From: Phanerochaete sordida
Taxonomy: Eukaryota > Basidiomycota > Agaricomycetes > Polyporales > Phanerochaetaceae
Assembly (NCBI GenBank): GCA_019973155.2
Contig: BPQB01000139.1
Location: 1 to 46,281 of the forward strand
Length of the DNA stretch: 46,281 nt
Direction: 5' to 3'
Shown one piece after another: positions 19,791 to 31,212 of this stretch; positions within the stretch are counted from its first letter, which is position 1, and each line of letters opens with the position of its first letter. Below the pieces are notes generated by a model. That model was not told the DNA's origin and made no database searches. It worked only from the letters and a program-made list of their open reading frames with translations. The position numbers and the translations under genes were made by a program.

Positions 19791-21392
19791 TCAGACTCCG
19801 CCGTCCCATATGACTACCTCGAGTATGAAGGGGGCCAACGCCTCCATGAGAGCCTCCTTAGGCATCGATTTGGGCACAGACCTGCTGGCTATGATCAGTC
19901 GCGAGATGCGATAGCCGAGAGCTTGGCGACGAGCAAGGACATGTAGTAACGGGCATAAGTCGCCGTTTGCACTGGGGCAGGTATTATGCAGATGGCAGGG
20001 AGTCCATTGAATGGAAGTGAGATAGAGCGTGTGGAGTTGGGGGAAGGAAACGGTGTTTGCGCAGTCCAGAAGGTCGGCTATGTCATGCGATTGTATGAAA
20101 TAGCAATCTAGGACTTGAATATTGTTGCAGTGCCTCATGAGCCGGCCCGCGACACCTGAGGGCCCCCTCGCCCAGGCACTGTTCTGCGATACACGCAAGG
20201 CGTCGATCGATTCCAGAAGGGCCACCAGAAGCACGTCTTCACGAGGTGTGCCATAACTTGAGATCGTCACTTCCAGCGGCGATACCTGGTCGCGTCGTGA
20301 GAGGGCTTGCAACTCATCCTCGTCCTTGTACCAGGAAATAGTGATCACCCAGTCGAGTGATAGCCCTGTTCCGAAAATGTCGTCGACTTCAAGATAGTGA
20401 CGTGTTCTTCCCACCAAAGTAGCGCGTGCGCAGAAGATGTCGATGAGCTGCGCGCAAAGCAGAGGATCCGAAGGGTCCATGTTCAATTTTGCCCATGCGA
20501 GAATGCGTGTTTGTGGCGGAATATCCAGCGAGTCGAGAAGCGCAATGCAGTTGAAGATGTCTGTCGATAAATCTAGTCGACGAAGGTTGGGAAGAATAGC
20601 ACAGACTACGTCACTTGCGCCCTCCAGATCGAAACGATTCCGTATTTCTAGCGTCTGCAGCTCGGTAAAAGATGATAGTGCGTCGACTGTGTCTTCGAGC
20701 GAAAGCCGGAGAGATCCACTGTCGGTAAGGACGAGATGCTTGAGCGAAGTCATATGTTGGAATAGATGCCAACACCTCGTGAGCTGCACGGATGGCGAGA
20801 TCTTCAGCGACTCGACTGCGGCAAGACTGCGAGCGTCGAGACAAGTGAAGATCCCGCGAGATGTGGAGAAAGGCCTTGGGGCCACCGATAATGACCGAAG
20901 CTGGGGGGCAGAAATTGGAAGCGCCTCGCATACACCTGGAAATCGGCAATCCGCAACGTCCACTACGAGCGTGCGAATTCGGTGCATCTCCCTAACGATG
21001 GCGGACCACAAAGGACCTTCGTCGGATGCGTAACGGTTGGTTTCCGCCACACGTATGTCCAAAGTCGCCTGGCCCGACCGCTCCAAGGCCACGAGTACGA
21101 GGTCGAACAGCCGACGATCGATCCGGAAGACGATTGTCCGCCACAGGGTCGGATTGGACAGCGCAACGTTTCTCCAGTGTTGACAGACGTGCGTCGTCGA
21201 AATCCAGTCTGGATCAGTGGCACCGTGATAGCCTGTATGAGATAGAAGGTGGAAAATGGTGAGAAGGATCTCGACGGGGAGGCGCAAGACAGCCGAGTCT
21301 GGCTGCTCTTGGAGAATGGGAGCGTAGGACGACCATGATATTCGACGTCTTTTGATGGCGCGGCCGAGCTCTTCTTGGTCTTGACTCGCCAT
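19791..21392 (-). CDS. F-box protein with LRR-like C-terminal region
   Basis: A single-exon gene of 533 aa. After a short basic N terminus (IKRRR) the F-box is at about residues 35-90 (LRLPVEILLTIFHLLSHTG, then WISTTHVCQHWRNVALSNPT). Leucine-rich segments follow (LRSLSVAPRP, LKHLVLTDSGSL, LQTLEIRNR, LRRLDLSTDIF), giving a probable LRR substrate-binding region. It is more distant from the two tandem F-box genes than they are from each other. It is convergent with the GMC gene, 154 bp between stop codons. The start at 21392 is preceded by TAG and one C, as in the other F-box genes here. Confidence 0.85.
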   Translation of the reverse strand: MASQDQEELGRAIKRRRISWSSYAPILQEQPDSAVLRLPVEILLTIFHLLSHTGYHGATDPDWISTTHVCQHWRNVALSNPTLWRTIVFRIDRRLFDLVLVALERSGQATLDIRVAETNRYASDEGPLWSAIVREMHRIRTLVVDVADCRFPGVCEALPISAPQLRSLSVAPRPFSTSRGIFTCLDARSLAAVESLKISPSVQLTRCWHLFQHMTSLKHLVLTDSGSLRLSLEDTVDALSSFTELQTLEIRNRFDLEGASDVVCAILPNLRRLDLSTDIFNCIALLDSLDIPPQTRILAWAKLNMDPSDPLLCAQLIDIFCARATLVGRTRHYLEVDDIFGTGLSLDWVITISWYKDEDELQALSRRDQVSPLEVTISSYGTPREDVLLVALLESIDALRVSQNSAWARGPSGVAGRLMRHCNNIQVLDCYFIQSHDIADLLDCANTVSFPQLHTLYLTSIQWTPCHLHNTCPSANGDLCPLLHVLARRQALGYRISRLIIASRSVPKSMPKEALMEALAPFILEVVIWDGGV

Positions 21393-21995
21393 GCTAGGGG
21401 AGGTTGTTGAGGGCAGAGAGACAGAAGGTTATCTGCATACGAGGATGAGATGTCAGTCGCGGTATGCAGAGCAAGGAAAATGTTCAACATACGGAGGTAG
21501 GAGCAAAAATATGGGCAAAAATTGGTGGGAGGAGTGGTAATGCCTGAGGGCAATGAGAAGGAGTGCTACCAGCACGTAAGATGAGATGCTAGCCACGGTA
21601 TGTCGACGAGCTAAGAAAGTTGAACATACCAGGATATGAGAGCAGTAGCTGGTGGTAGAAGATGGTGGGCGTCGTGAAATAAGTGTGTGGCGTGGCCTAC
21701 GATGTATGTCCTAAGCTTTATATCCTATGAAAGAAACCAGTGTTCATCAGCACAAAGAGGTTGGTGGCAAGAAGAGTAAGCGCCGTCCAGTCACGGCCAC
21801 TCGTACACGAGCCCCGTAATCGAATTTTGAACGAGGCGCACCGTCGATCGTAGACATGAAGACAGGAATACGAGAACATGCCCGCTCTACGATATTGTGG
21901 ATGTATTCGTAAGAGCATTTATACTTGTACAAAGAGGTATGTAAATTACAACATAATAAACCACGGATAGACGAGCGGCGGAGCCCTCGATCGCG
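21393..21995. other. Leader and promoter of F-box gene; 3' flank of transporter
   Basis: The right part of this 0.6-kb gap is AT-richer. The left part (21433-21680) holds two diverged tandem copies of a leader segment, described separately. No further gene is seen. Confidence 0.5.
21433..21680 (-). repeat. Diverged tandem duplication in F-box 5' leader
   Basis: Two blocks, about 21442-21540 and 21572-21680, align along their length (shared GATGAGATG, CGGTATG, TTGAACATAC or TTCAACATAC, then a GGTGGGAGG/GGTGGGCGT run). On the minus strand each contains a candidate intron with a GTATGTT donor: 21566-21629 (64 bp, ending CTGGTAG) and 21433-21492 (60 bp, with a CTGAC branch, ending TATGCAG). An AG at 21394, one base before the ATG, could end another. 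Confidence 0.55.
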
Positions 21996-23928
21996 CTACA
22001 TGTCCACACCGTCGCCCTTCAACTCCTTCTCCTCGCGAATGTCGACGGACGCGGGGTGATCGTGCAGCGGCTTGTCGGCCGGCCGCCAGCCCGCAGAGGC
22101 CCACGGCCTGACGCGCGCGCGGTACATCTCGTCGACTTCCTCGAGCGAGAGGCCCTTCGTCTCGGGGATGCAGAGCCACACGTAGCCGTAGCCGAAGACG
22201 AGCATGCCGAAGAAGATGAGCAGGATGAGCGGCCCGATGTCGTTCGCGATGCGCGGCGCGAAGAACGAGAGGAGGAAGTTCCAGATCCAGTCTGCGCTTG
22301 GCGTTAGCACACATTCGACAGCGGGGACAGGCAAGGACACGTACTGGTCGCGCTGCCGAGCGCGATGCCCTTCGGGCGCACGCGCAGCGGGAAGCTCTCG
22401 CCGAGGTACACCCACGGCGTCGGGCCCCAGAACATGCTGTAGCTGAACACGTGCAGGATCGCGAACGCGATGAGCGTGTTCCCGCCCGCGCGGTTGCGTG
22501 CCGTGAGCGTGGACGGGTCCGGCGCCGTCGCGCTTGGTGGCGGGAGCGTGAAGTGGCCGACGAGGCCCGCGATGAGCGAGCAGATCGCCTCGAGCACGGA
22601 CCCCGTCAGGAGCGAGCTCCGCCGGCCCATTCTCTCGATCAGGTACAGCGCTGGGAGCGTGCCCACGACGGACGCGCCGCCGAGGATGGCTTGGATGGAG
22701 TATGGGTCGAGCGAGGTGCCTGCGCTCTTGAAGAACGTGTCGCCATAGTAGTCTGCGGGAGAGTCAGCAGATGGCTGCGGGGAAGAAGCGATTCGACGTA
22801 CAGTAGAAGTTCTGGCCGTTCAGCTGCTGAATGAACTGCAGCATCATGCCGTTGAGCGTGCGCTTCCAGAGCATGTTGCGCGTCGAGAAGCACTCCATCC
22901 AGGTCGCCTTGCCGCCCTCGTTCTCTGCGCGAATGCCGTACTCGAGCTCTTCGACAGTCTCTATGACGAGCAGGTCATCCTCGGGCACGCTGTTGAGCTG
23001 TGCGATGATTCTGCGCGCCTCAGAATCTCTGCCCGTACCGAGGAGGTGACGGCTGTTGATGGTCAGTACCAAGTACAGCTGATGAGCGGGAGCAGGACTT
23101 ACGGAGACTCGGGCAGGAAGAAGATACCGGACAGGAGGATCAGGCCCCAGAGCATCTGGAGGCCGACAGGGATCCGCCACGAAGCGGAGCCGTCGATGTG
23201 ATGGGAGCCTAGGTCGATCATGTAGCTCACGAAAATGCTGGGAGAAAATGCGGTCAGACCTCGCGTATGCAGGGAAGGGGTTCTCGAACTTACCCAATAA
23301 TAATTTGCAGCTGGTAGAGTACCAGTAGCATCCCACGCAGCTTCTTCGGTGCGGTCTCTCCGGTATACAGAGGCACGATAGCTACAAGCGGTGGTCAGAA
23401 TAGTTAAGAAGCTTACGGGGAGTTAACGCACCAGACAGAGCGCCGACACCCAGGCCCGCGATAAATCGACCGACGGTGATTTGGGCGATAGAAGTGGTAG
23501 TGCCGGTCTGGATAGCCGTTCCTACGGTGAAGATGGCGGACCATAGGAGGATGGAGCCACGGCGGCCCCAGCTATCTGCGGTGAAAGCTTGTCCGAGGGC
23601 GCCGACGAATGTACTGTTCCACGCAGGTGAGCAGGGCGGTGGGAAACTAGTATTATTGCACGTACCCCGCAGAAAGCAGAGAGGTGATAATAGATTGCCG
23701 TGCAGGAGACAAGAAGGGTGTGCCGGTGGAGTCCAGCTCTCCGAAGCGTCGCTGGAAGTCTGGCATGATCAGGCATCCCTAGCAGGCAGAATGAGCCAAA
23801 CATTCGGAGTGATACCGATGGAAGCAGCAACATACTGAGATGACACCGATGTCATAGCCAAAGAGGAAGCCGCCGAAGGCGATGAAGACGGCCAGCAGGA
23901 TAGCCCTGCGGTTCGTGGGGACGGCCAT
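21996..23928 (-). CDS. MFS sugar (hexose-type) transporter
   Basis: Eight exons (23836-23928, 23666-23778, 23432-23613, 23294-23381, 23103-23237, 22802-23052, 22345-22752, 21996-22291), with introns of 49-57 bp, join to 521 aa. This is a 12-helix plasma-membrane sugar transporter, probably a proton symporter or facilitator. Family marks are all present: FGYDIGVIS in helix 1, DSWGRRGSILL after helix 2, PLYTGETAP, PESPRHLLGTG at the end of the first half, QQLNGQNFYYYYGDTFF in helix 7, ERMGRRSSLL, and PETKGLSLEEVDEMY after helix 12. The tail is hydrophilic and charged. Substrate choice (glucose, other hexose or disaccharide) cannot be settled from sequence. A minus-strand TATA box lies 76 bp upstream. 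Confidence 0.93.
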
Positions 23929-24003
23929 TGCGCTGGGCTCGCTAGGCAGCTGACGAGCGGGGAAGCCTACAAGGACGCGCCTGGGAAGAAACGGGCCCCC
24001 GCC

Positions 24004-24010
24004 TTATATA
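24004..24010 (-). promoter_or_regulatory. TATA box of the sugar transporter gene
   Basis: TATATAA on the minus strand, 76-82 bp upstream of the transporter ATG at 23928. Position and sequence fit a core promoter with a short leader. Confidence 0.55.
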
Positions 24011-25591
24011 GCGCGAAGCCCTGTGAACGGCGCGCTGGAGTAGGTTGCCTCTGGGAGAACACTGCTGCCGGAATAAGGTGGGACATGACCTGCCCGCGTC
24101 CTGCGGACGGTCCGAGCGCATGCAGCTCGCGGTCCGCGCATATCAAGAGGCAGAAAGAAGCACGCCGTGTATGCGGTCGGACGGCCTTCGCACGAGCGCG
24201 CGGGACGTTAAACGCCGCCGCGCGCACGGCAGCGCAGGATGGGGAGCGTGATGGTGACATCACTGGGCTTGCATGTGACCCAGTGGCACCCCGAAAACTG
24301 TGAGTGTATGCGCGCTGGGAGATGTCGAACTGATCTTCCAGTCGCGGCGGTGTGCTCGTGCTCGGCTTGAGCGCGCTTCGGGCACGAGAAAGGTGGCAGT
24401 CGTGGTCTTCCTGAAGACTGGAGGTGCTACATCGCCTGCGCTTGATATAGAGACCGAAGGTTCGCTTGCACGGGAACGGAGGAGGGTGGGGAAAGAGACT
24501 CCGGATTGGGTTGGGCCTTGCCATCAGAGCGCATCTGCGTGGAGAAACTGGGGTAGTCCGGGGCAGCATGCCCTGGTGGAGCTTCTTCCGCCGGCTATAT
24601 CGTTGCGCAGCCTGATATGTTCATCGTCGCGCTTCGTCATGGCTTGTCGTCGTCACCGACGTTAAGCTCGCCTAGGAAAAGTAGGCATGAGCAGTCAACA
24701 CTGCAAGGCTATCTTTAACGATCTGCAATGACCTCACACCGATGCCGAGACAAAACATACTGCGTCTGATAGAGTGCACGTGAATTCTTGCGAGGTTCAC
24801 ACGACCTTTTGCCTGCGAAGATGCACAGGACGAGAAGTGTAGTTGAATACGCTGCCCATTATGCGCGAATTTGGGCGTATAAACGTTTCAGGTTGAGGTC
24901 GAAGATGAAGGTAAGAGGGAGGTCGCGCCTGGATGCCATAGCGACGTGGCACTAGACGCCCGGCTCGTGGCGTGGGTAGGACAAGCGCCCGGCATGTGCC
25001 TCTTTTCCAGCCACTCCCATCCTACCTTCACGCGGAAGAAATAGAAAATAAACTAATACTCGCAGAGAGCTTGAGGGAAAAGTGCTTTACGACAGCTGGT
25101 CAGCCTGTAGGTACCGCTCTCGTTGTTAGCGGTGATGTCGGCTGATGCTATACGTTTTACTGCCAGGGTATTACACAAGGGCAAGATGCCCGCAGACACA
25201 GCAGCTGACGTAGAGGGACATATACCCTCTCTGCCGTGGATCCCTGGACGCTTGAAACAACCCCGTAAACTGGCGTATTGCCCTGGGTGTCCCGATATCA
25301 TTTGGAGGCCCTCATGCAATCACGGTCTCGATGCAAGGCTATGTTTCAAGACATGATCAATCGAGAGTGCGCGCCGCGTAGGCGTAAAAATATCCACTCC
25401 AGTACAGCCGTCGCTTCACATGCGTGGTTCTCTCATGGTCGTATAAGTAGACGGCCCCGGACCTTGGTTCTCGCTAACGCTGTGCGTTGCTTCTCCTTCG
25501 CCTCCCTCTGCTTTCTTCGTTGCGCTTGCGCAATTGAACTTATTTTCTGTCCTTTGTAACGCTTAACGTTGATCGTCACTTACACTTCGTC
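24011..25591. other. 1.6-kb divergent regulatory region
   Basis: This separates the transporter (-) from the cell-wall protein gene (+). Several open frames exist, the longest about 120-200 codons, but none has domain content or coding-like splice continuity. Near 25440 a TATAAGTAG element lies about 150 bp before the plus-strand gene. A GC-rich left half and a more AT-rich right half suggest two promoters. Confidence 0.5.
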
Positions 25592-27221
25592 ATGTACACC
25601 AAGGCTATTGTCCCTTCCCTTCTGCTCGTCGCTTCCGCCAATGCTGCAGCCCTGCCATACGTGAAGAGGGCCCCTCAGTGGGCCGATTCCTCGATGTGTA
25701 CGTCCTTCCGTTGCCGAGGTTGAGCCAAATACTTATGCTGTATAATTATAGACGACGTCGCAGGCGGTCCTCCTCATCCCGGAGGCAAGTACGGCGCAAA
25801 AATCCAAGCGATGATTCAAGACCTTCCTCCTCAGCGTTCGTACAACCCCTTGCTTCCGATAATATCGCATCTGACGCTCTGAGCAGTTCAGGGACCGATG
25901 GCAGTTGCGATCTCAAACGCGTACAACCAGTACGAGCAGGGCGCGACCCAGGCCCCAGGCCAGCCCGGCAGCCCGACGGGCGCATCCTCCATGGTCACCG
26001 GCCCTGCGTCGCCGAGCGGCAGCATGCCAGCATTCATGCCCGGAGGGCCTATGGCATCGGCCACCCCGTCGCTGACGATCTCCATCCCGTCACCGCCATC
26101 GCCCACCGGCGCGCCTGCTTCGCCCTCGGGTGCTCAACCCACGCCGTCTGGCATGCCTGGCTCGCCTTCCGGCGGCCCCGCATCGCCCACTGGCGCGCCT
26201 GCGTCGCCATCGGGCACCGCCTCCGCGGGCGCGCCCGCATCGCCTACCGGGAGCGCTCCCACAGGCATGCCCTCCGGTGCTGGTGCGCCGCCCGCCTCGC
26301 CAACGGGCGCAAATCCCCCAGGCTCGCCAGGCGCGCCGCCTACGTCCCCGACTGGCGTCGCGCCCTCTGGGTCGATGAACGGTGCGCCGCCGGCGTCGCC
26401 CACGGGCAGCGCGCCTGCTGGCGTGCCTTCGGGAGCTGCGGGTCCGCCGACGGATGGCTCCGCGCCCTCGATGCCCGCGCCGACGGACGGCTCTGCGCCG
26501 ATGTCCACGGGCGGCCCCGCCCCTTCGATGCCAGCGCCGACGGACGGCTCCATGCCGACACCGACCGACGGCGCGTCGCCCGCGCCCACAGACGGCTCTG
26601 CGCCCGCCGCGCCGTCGGGCATGCGCCGGCGGCGCCACGCGCACGTCGAGCGCGGCATCATCGAGGACATCGCCGCGGGGAAGCCCTTCCAGCAGATCGC
26701 GGACGACGTGATCACGCTCCTCCCGAGCAACAGTGCGTGGCTGTGGTGTCTTGCGAAGGCGCCTTTAGCGTGCTGATGCGACGGTCTCTGCAGTTGCGAC
26801 GCCGATCTCGATGCTCCTCGCGGGCCTCGAGGGCAGCTCGACTGCGTCGGCGGCGAGCACTGATTCTGCGTCGAGCACCGTCTCGGCCTCGATCTCTGCG
26901 TCGACCTCTGCGTCGAGGTAAGCTCTCCGTCAACGTTCTGCCTGTCCCCATGCTGATGTGCTTCATAGCTCTCCCTCTGCAAGCTCCTCCTCCCCGATCT
27001 CGACCACCTTCAGCACCGTAACGACGATCACGCCGAGCTACCCGGTCCTGACAGGCTCGCCTGCGCCCGCGGGTGACATCGCTGCGAGCTCGTCCTCCTC
27101 CTCCGCATCCGCCTCTTCGACCGCTACAGCGAACGCAGCGCTCGGCTTCGCGCGCCCGTCATTCGTTGGTGCTGCGACGCTCGTCGCGAGCGTGGTATTC
27201 GGCGCGTTTGTTGTACTGTAG
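25592..27221 (+). CDS. Pro/Ser/Thr-rich, probably GPI-anchored surface protein
   Basis: Five exons (25592-25697, 25752-25835, 25887-26732, 26794-26917, 26969-27221) join to 470 aa. The N terminus is a signal peptide (MYTKAIVPSLLLVASANAAA) followed by a possible Kex2 site (KR) near residue 27. A short conserved-looking segment (AVAISNAYNQYEQG) leads into a long repeat region of SPTGAPASPSG-like units and then APTDGSAP units. After a basic patch (MRRRRHAHVER), a helical part (GIIEDIAAGKPFQQIADDVI) and a Ser/Thr-rich stalk, the protein ends in a hydrophobic tail (LVASVVFGAFVVL) preceded by small residues, as needed for GPI attachment. It should be a heavily O-mannosylated wall or membrane mannoprotein. 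I do not recognise the family. Confidence 0.85.
25955..26612 (+). repeat. Protein-level Pro/Ser/Gly/Thr repeats
   Basis: Exon 3 of the surface protein encodes about 20 loose repeats. The first set centres on SPTGAP and ASPSG; the second, from about 26450, on PTDGSAP with Met variants. The DNA is degenerate, so the repeats are old or under selection for composition. Such tracts usually form extended, O-glycosylated stalks. Confidence 0.8.
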
Positions 27222-27562
27222 ATTCTTGAAATGCAACAGATGGCTGCAGTTGTGATGCTTTGTGGGCAGTGGACTCGCTGGAGGTGGATGTGTGCCCCCA
27301 AGATAGCTGGGACGGTTGAACGCTTGTTGGCTACACAACGAGGCCGGGCCGTGGTGATAAAGGAGCCTACGCTGATCATGAGCCTGAAATGCGCTGGTGG
27401 ACGCTGTTCAAGAATAACACAACCCCCCAAAGCATTCTACAACCTTACACCCGCGGAGCTACGAATCGGAACCCCTAGCTCTAATCGCTACAGATAGTAG
27501 ATATTATACAAGATACGTGCACTAGATGCTACGCCGCTCCGCATGACACCGCCCCTCAGATC
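27222..27562. other. Convergent 3' intergenic region
   Basis: This 341-bp gap separates the stop of the surface protein gene (+) and the stop of the transcription factor gene (-). It should hold both poly(A) regions. I see no gene. Confidence 0.6.
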
Positions 27563-30500
27563 TCAAAACCCAAGCTGCTCGACGAACGACTGCCACGTCG
27601 CATCGAGCACCGGCGTCGCCATCTGCATCGGCGGCATGCCTCCACCACCACCACCGCCGCCGCCAGCACCCCGAACGCCACTCCCCGCGCCGTTGATCGC
27701 GTACTGCACATCCTGCATCGCCTGCTGCTGCTGGGCATGCTGCATGTGCCGCGGCGTCTGCTGCGGTACATGCTGCTGCTGCTGCGTCTGCGTCTGCTGC
27801 TGGAGCTGCGGGAGGGCCTGGCGCTGCGCGGGCGGCGCCGCGCTCCCGAAGTAGTCCGGCCCGAGGTAGCCCGTGACCTCCTGCAGCGTCGCGAAGTCGG
27901 GCGTCGAGTCCAGCTCGAGGGGCAGCGGCCACGGCGCCGCGAGGTGGTAGTCGAACGACCCGCCCGTGCCCCCCGCACCGGCACCACCAGCGCCACCAGC
28001 GTCGCCGCCGCCGCCGCCGCCGCCGAGGAGCGACATGCCCTCGAACGTGTGCAGGTCGGACACGATGATGGGGTGCACATGTTCGTCCGCCATCGTCGCG
28101 CAGTGCGGCGACGCAGACGCGCTCGCGCGCGCAGGGCCGGGCGGGGCGTCCGCGAGCGTGCTGCTGCTGCTGGCGCTGCCCGCGCTGCCCGCGGGCGAGG
28201 GCACGCTGTGCGGGACGCCGGGGCGCCCGGACGCGATGAGGTGCGTCTTGCCGCCGAGGCGGTCGAGCTCGCAGAGCGCGGGGTCCGCGCAGGGCTGGTG
28301 CTCCGCGCGCGTGAGCGCCTCGCTCGCCTGGCGCTGCAGCTTGCGCACGACGTCCTGGTGTGAGCGGGTCAGCCTCGTATAGTGGAGGGCAGGCGGAGAA
28401 GGGGGAGGGGACGCACGACGTTGTTCGCGGCGGTGCGCGAGCGGTCTGCGCAGCGCTGGAAGATGTCGCAGAGCCGGTCGAGCTCGTGCATCGACGCGAG
28501 CGCGAAGGACGACTTGGGCGCGCGCGTCACCATCAGGCACATCACGATCTGTCTCTACGTCAGCACCGGAAGGCCTCTGGGTGCACGGGCGCACGCACCG
28601 AGGCGGACATGGACAGCGACCACGCGATGCCCCAGCGCTCGATGACGAACGGGACGCGCTCGTGCGAGAAGCGCAGCGCCTCGATGAGGCGCCACGCCGA
28701 GCGGTAGATCGCGAGCACGGACGGCGCGTAGCGGTGCTTGAGCAGGTCGCCCGGGCTGTCGTTGAGCGCCTGCGCGAAGTACGGCCGGTGCAGGTTCAGC
28801 AATGCTGCGCCCGGCGTCAGCATCGGGCGATGGCGAGAGAGGCGCAAGGGAACGCACTGATCTCCTTCGAGGCCATGCACATGTAGCGCTGCATGTGCAG
28901 CGCCTTGCTCGGCTCAGACGCTTCGTGCTGCCCGCATTTGCCGCGCATGCTGTAGGGCACGGGGTAGTCGCGGATCTTGCGGTCGAGCTCGAGGATTTTG
29001 GTATACTGTGGGATCCCAGCGGCGAAGGCGGTAGCATGGACGGTATGTAGCAGTTTTGAGTATTGCCAGGTCCACGGATGAACTGTGAAACAGGTTAAAA
29101 TGGTACGCCATGATCGTCGTAGAAAGACATACAGCCCCACTCGGCGTGGCCGTTGGCGTCGATCCGCTCTTCAGGATCTTTTGGGAACCCGCAGTCTACC
29201 CATGACAAGTTGATGGTCGGGGGTCGGCCGAACGTGAAGCTCTGGTCAAGCTCGTCACAAATGCACAAGCACACAGACGGACGACGCTTACGAGCCACGT
29301 ATCGCGCACGAAGACCTGCCAGAAGACGGAGGCGCGTCGGGTGCTGGCCTCTTCGTCCAAATGCCACCTGGAGCTTTTGACGTCTGCGAGGGTTATGAGA
29401 AGGGTTCGGTACTACGCACAATCATCACGTACGAAGGCCGATCTGAAAGACGTGGATCAGTCAAGAGATGCAATGCCCAGAGTGGCGACTTACACTATGC
29501 GCCAGCTTCGCGACGAAGCCTTCGAGTACCCAGGCGTTGTGCGAGACGAAATGGGGCGTCGGGGTGCCATCGGACCAAAGCTCTGAGAACTGCACCTGAT
29601 ATATCTATGGCGCGCGTCAGCACTGAGGGTGGCACACGACCAGATGTCGAGGACTCGCCAACGCCTGAATCGCCCAGAGCGTCGTGTCGTGCACCGGCGA
29701 CGCGCATCGGAGGGCTAATCGCGACAGGAGGAAGTACTCGGTCGCGATGGTGGAGTATTGCGGCAGGTCGGGGTCGAAGAGCGATGCGAGCGCAAAGACC
29801 ATGTAGAGCACAGCTGCGGCATGTGATGACACGACGTTGTTGTCATTGAGCCCAATCCTGCAGAGCTGTGAGTGAGGAAGGGATGGCCCAAATCGAACGG
29901 GCGTACGGAAGCGAACGATAGATCACGCTGAGGATCTCGTCGTAGAGTTGTGTGCGCGGGACGGGTTGCCACCTGTGCGGAACATGAGTATATGCGCACA
30001 ATACACAAGCGCGATACGCACAGGAAGTCGCCTATCTCGAGGAATATCTCGACTAGACGACACGCCTGGCCGAGCGTTGGAAGGAGCTGCCACACTTGCA
30101 TCCGGGCTTCGGGCACATCGCACGTCGTATCGAACGTCTTGAGAGCTTCATCATACACTAGCTGGCTGAACCTCGGGAAGTTCTCCTTGTGGCATCCGAA
30201 CTCGGCCCAGCCGCCGTTGCTAGGCCCCTGTGCACACACATCAGCACAGAGGCGCACAGCGCATACAGCCCGACGCGTACATGCACGAGAAACTGGCAGG
30301 CGCAGCGTCAGCTCGCAGAGACGGCGCAGATGCACGGCGCGTCGCACCTCAGATCGCGCGGTGGACCCGTAATATCGCGACTCGCCACGTACGCCCAGCG
30401 TCAAAGTGCCTGCGCATTGACGGGGCGTTAGTAAGCAGCGACGCCGTGGCAGATCCCCGATCGTGCAGCGCACCGAAGGCCCCCACGAACTCCTCGTCGT

Positions 30501-31212
30501 CCCGGCTCATCGCGTGCGGAGGCTCGAGCTCGCTGGGGAGCTCTTGGGGGCTGCGGTGCGTGGAGGAGGGCCCCGGCGTCGGCGAGGTGTCGATGATCGC
30601 GGTGGCTTCGTCGGTGTCGAGGAGGAGAGGATGTGGGTCGTCGGAAACGTCTGCTTGCAGCGTGCGTAGCCCATTTTCGAGTGCCTTGACACGTCCGCGC
30701 AGGCGTTCGACTTTCTTTTGGAGTTCGTCGGCATCTGCAAAGGCTAGCCTGTGGCGCACGATGAGCAGCCGGCGATAAACGTTCCGGGGCCTCTGTACCT
30801 ATTTGACCTGTTCCCAGTAGTCAAGGATCCTGCGCCTCAAGCGTTAGATGGACACAGCGAAGTGGAGACGCGTGCATACCTTCGGGACAGATAGCAGAGC
30901 AGCCTCGCTTTACACAAGTCTCGCAGGGAACCTACAGGCACCGCTTCAGCGTCCCCCTCGGCCCCAGCACGCATACACGCACCTTGCGGTCGCAGCGCAG
31001 CTTCAGCCTGGCGAGGCGCGAGCAATGAGCGAGCCGGCCGCAGGGGACGGAGGGAGCGTACCGTACCGGCGGCACTCCGCGCATGAGACCGGCACGCGGC
31101 CAGGCTTGCGCCTCTGCTTGACTGGCGGCTGCTCAGCGCCGCTGCCGCTCGCGGCGCTGCCTGCGCTCGGCGCGACGCGGGGCGGCGGCACTGTCTTGTC
31201 TGCTCTGGTCAT
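27563..31212 (-). CDS. Zn2Cys6 transcription factor with fungal_trans domain
   Basis: Eighteen exons splice to 916 aa: 31067-31212, 30983-31007, 30880-30931, 30808-30829, 30474-30748, 30348-30409, 30281-30292, 30022-30227, 29907-29972, 29641-29857, 29494-29595, 29433-29442, 29292-29383, 29133-29241, 28858-29082, 28599-28804, 28417-28548, 27563-28354. The zinc cluster is at residues 44-72 (CAECRRLKLRCDRK, then VPCETCVKRGCSAIC), built from three exons, followed by a coiled coil (ADELQKKVERLRGRVKALEN). The middle matches the fungal-specific transcription factor domain (AAAVLYMVFALASLFDPDLP; SFTFGRPPTINLSW). The C-terminal third has Gly and Gln runs and looks like an activation region. It should bind CGG-type half-sites as a dimer. 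The ATG at 31212 is preferred; one at 31365 would add 51 residues. Confidence 0.88.

Noticed and set aside
23967..24569. A 200-codon minus-strand frame upstream of the transporter
   Set aside because: It ends on the transporter promoter with its TATA box, shows no domain, and has no splice continuity with the transporter.
27737..28363. A 208-codon plus-strand frame
   Set aside because: Antisense to the last exon of the zinc-cluster factor; Arg-rich low complexity produced by that exon's Gly/Ala/Gln runs.
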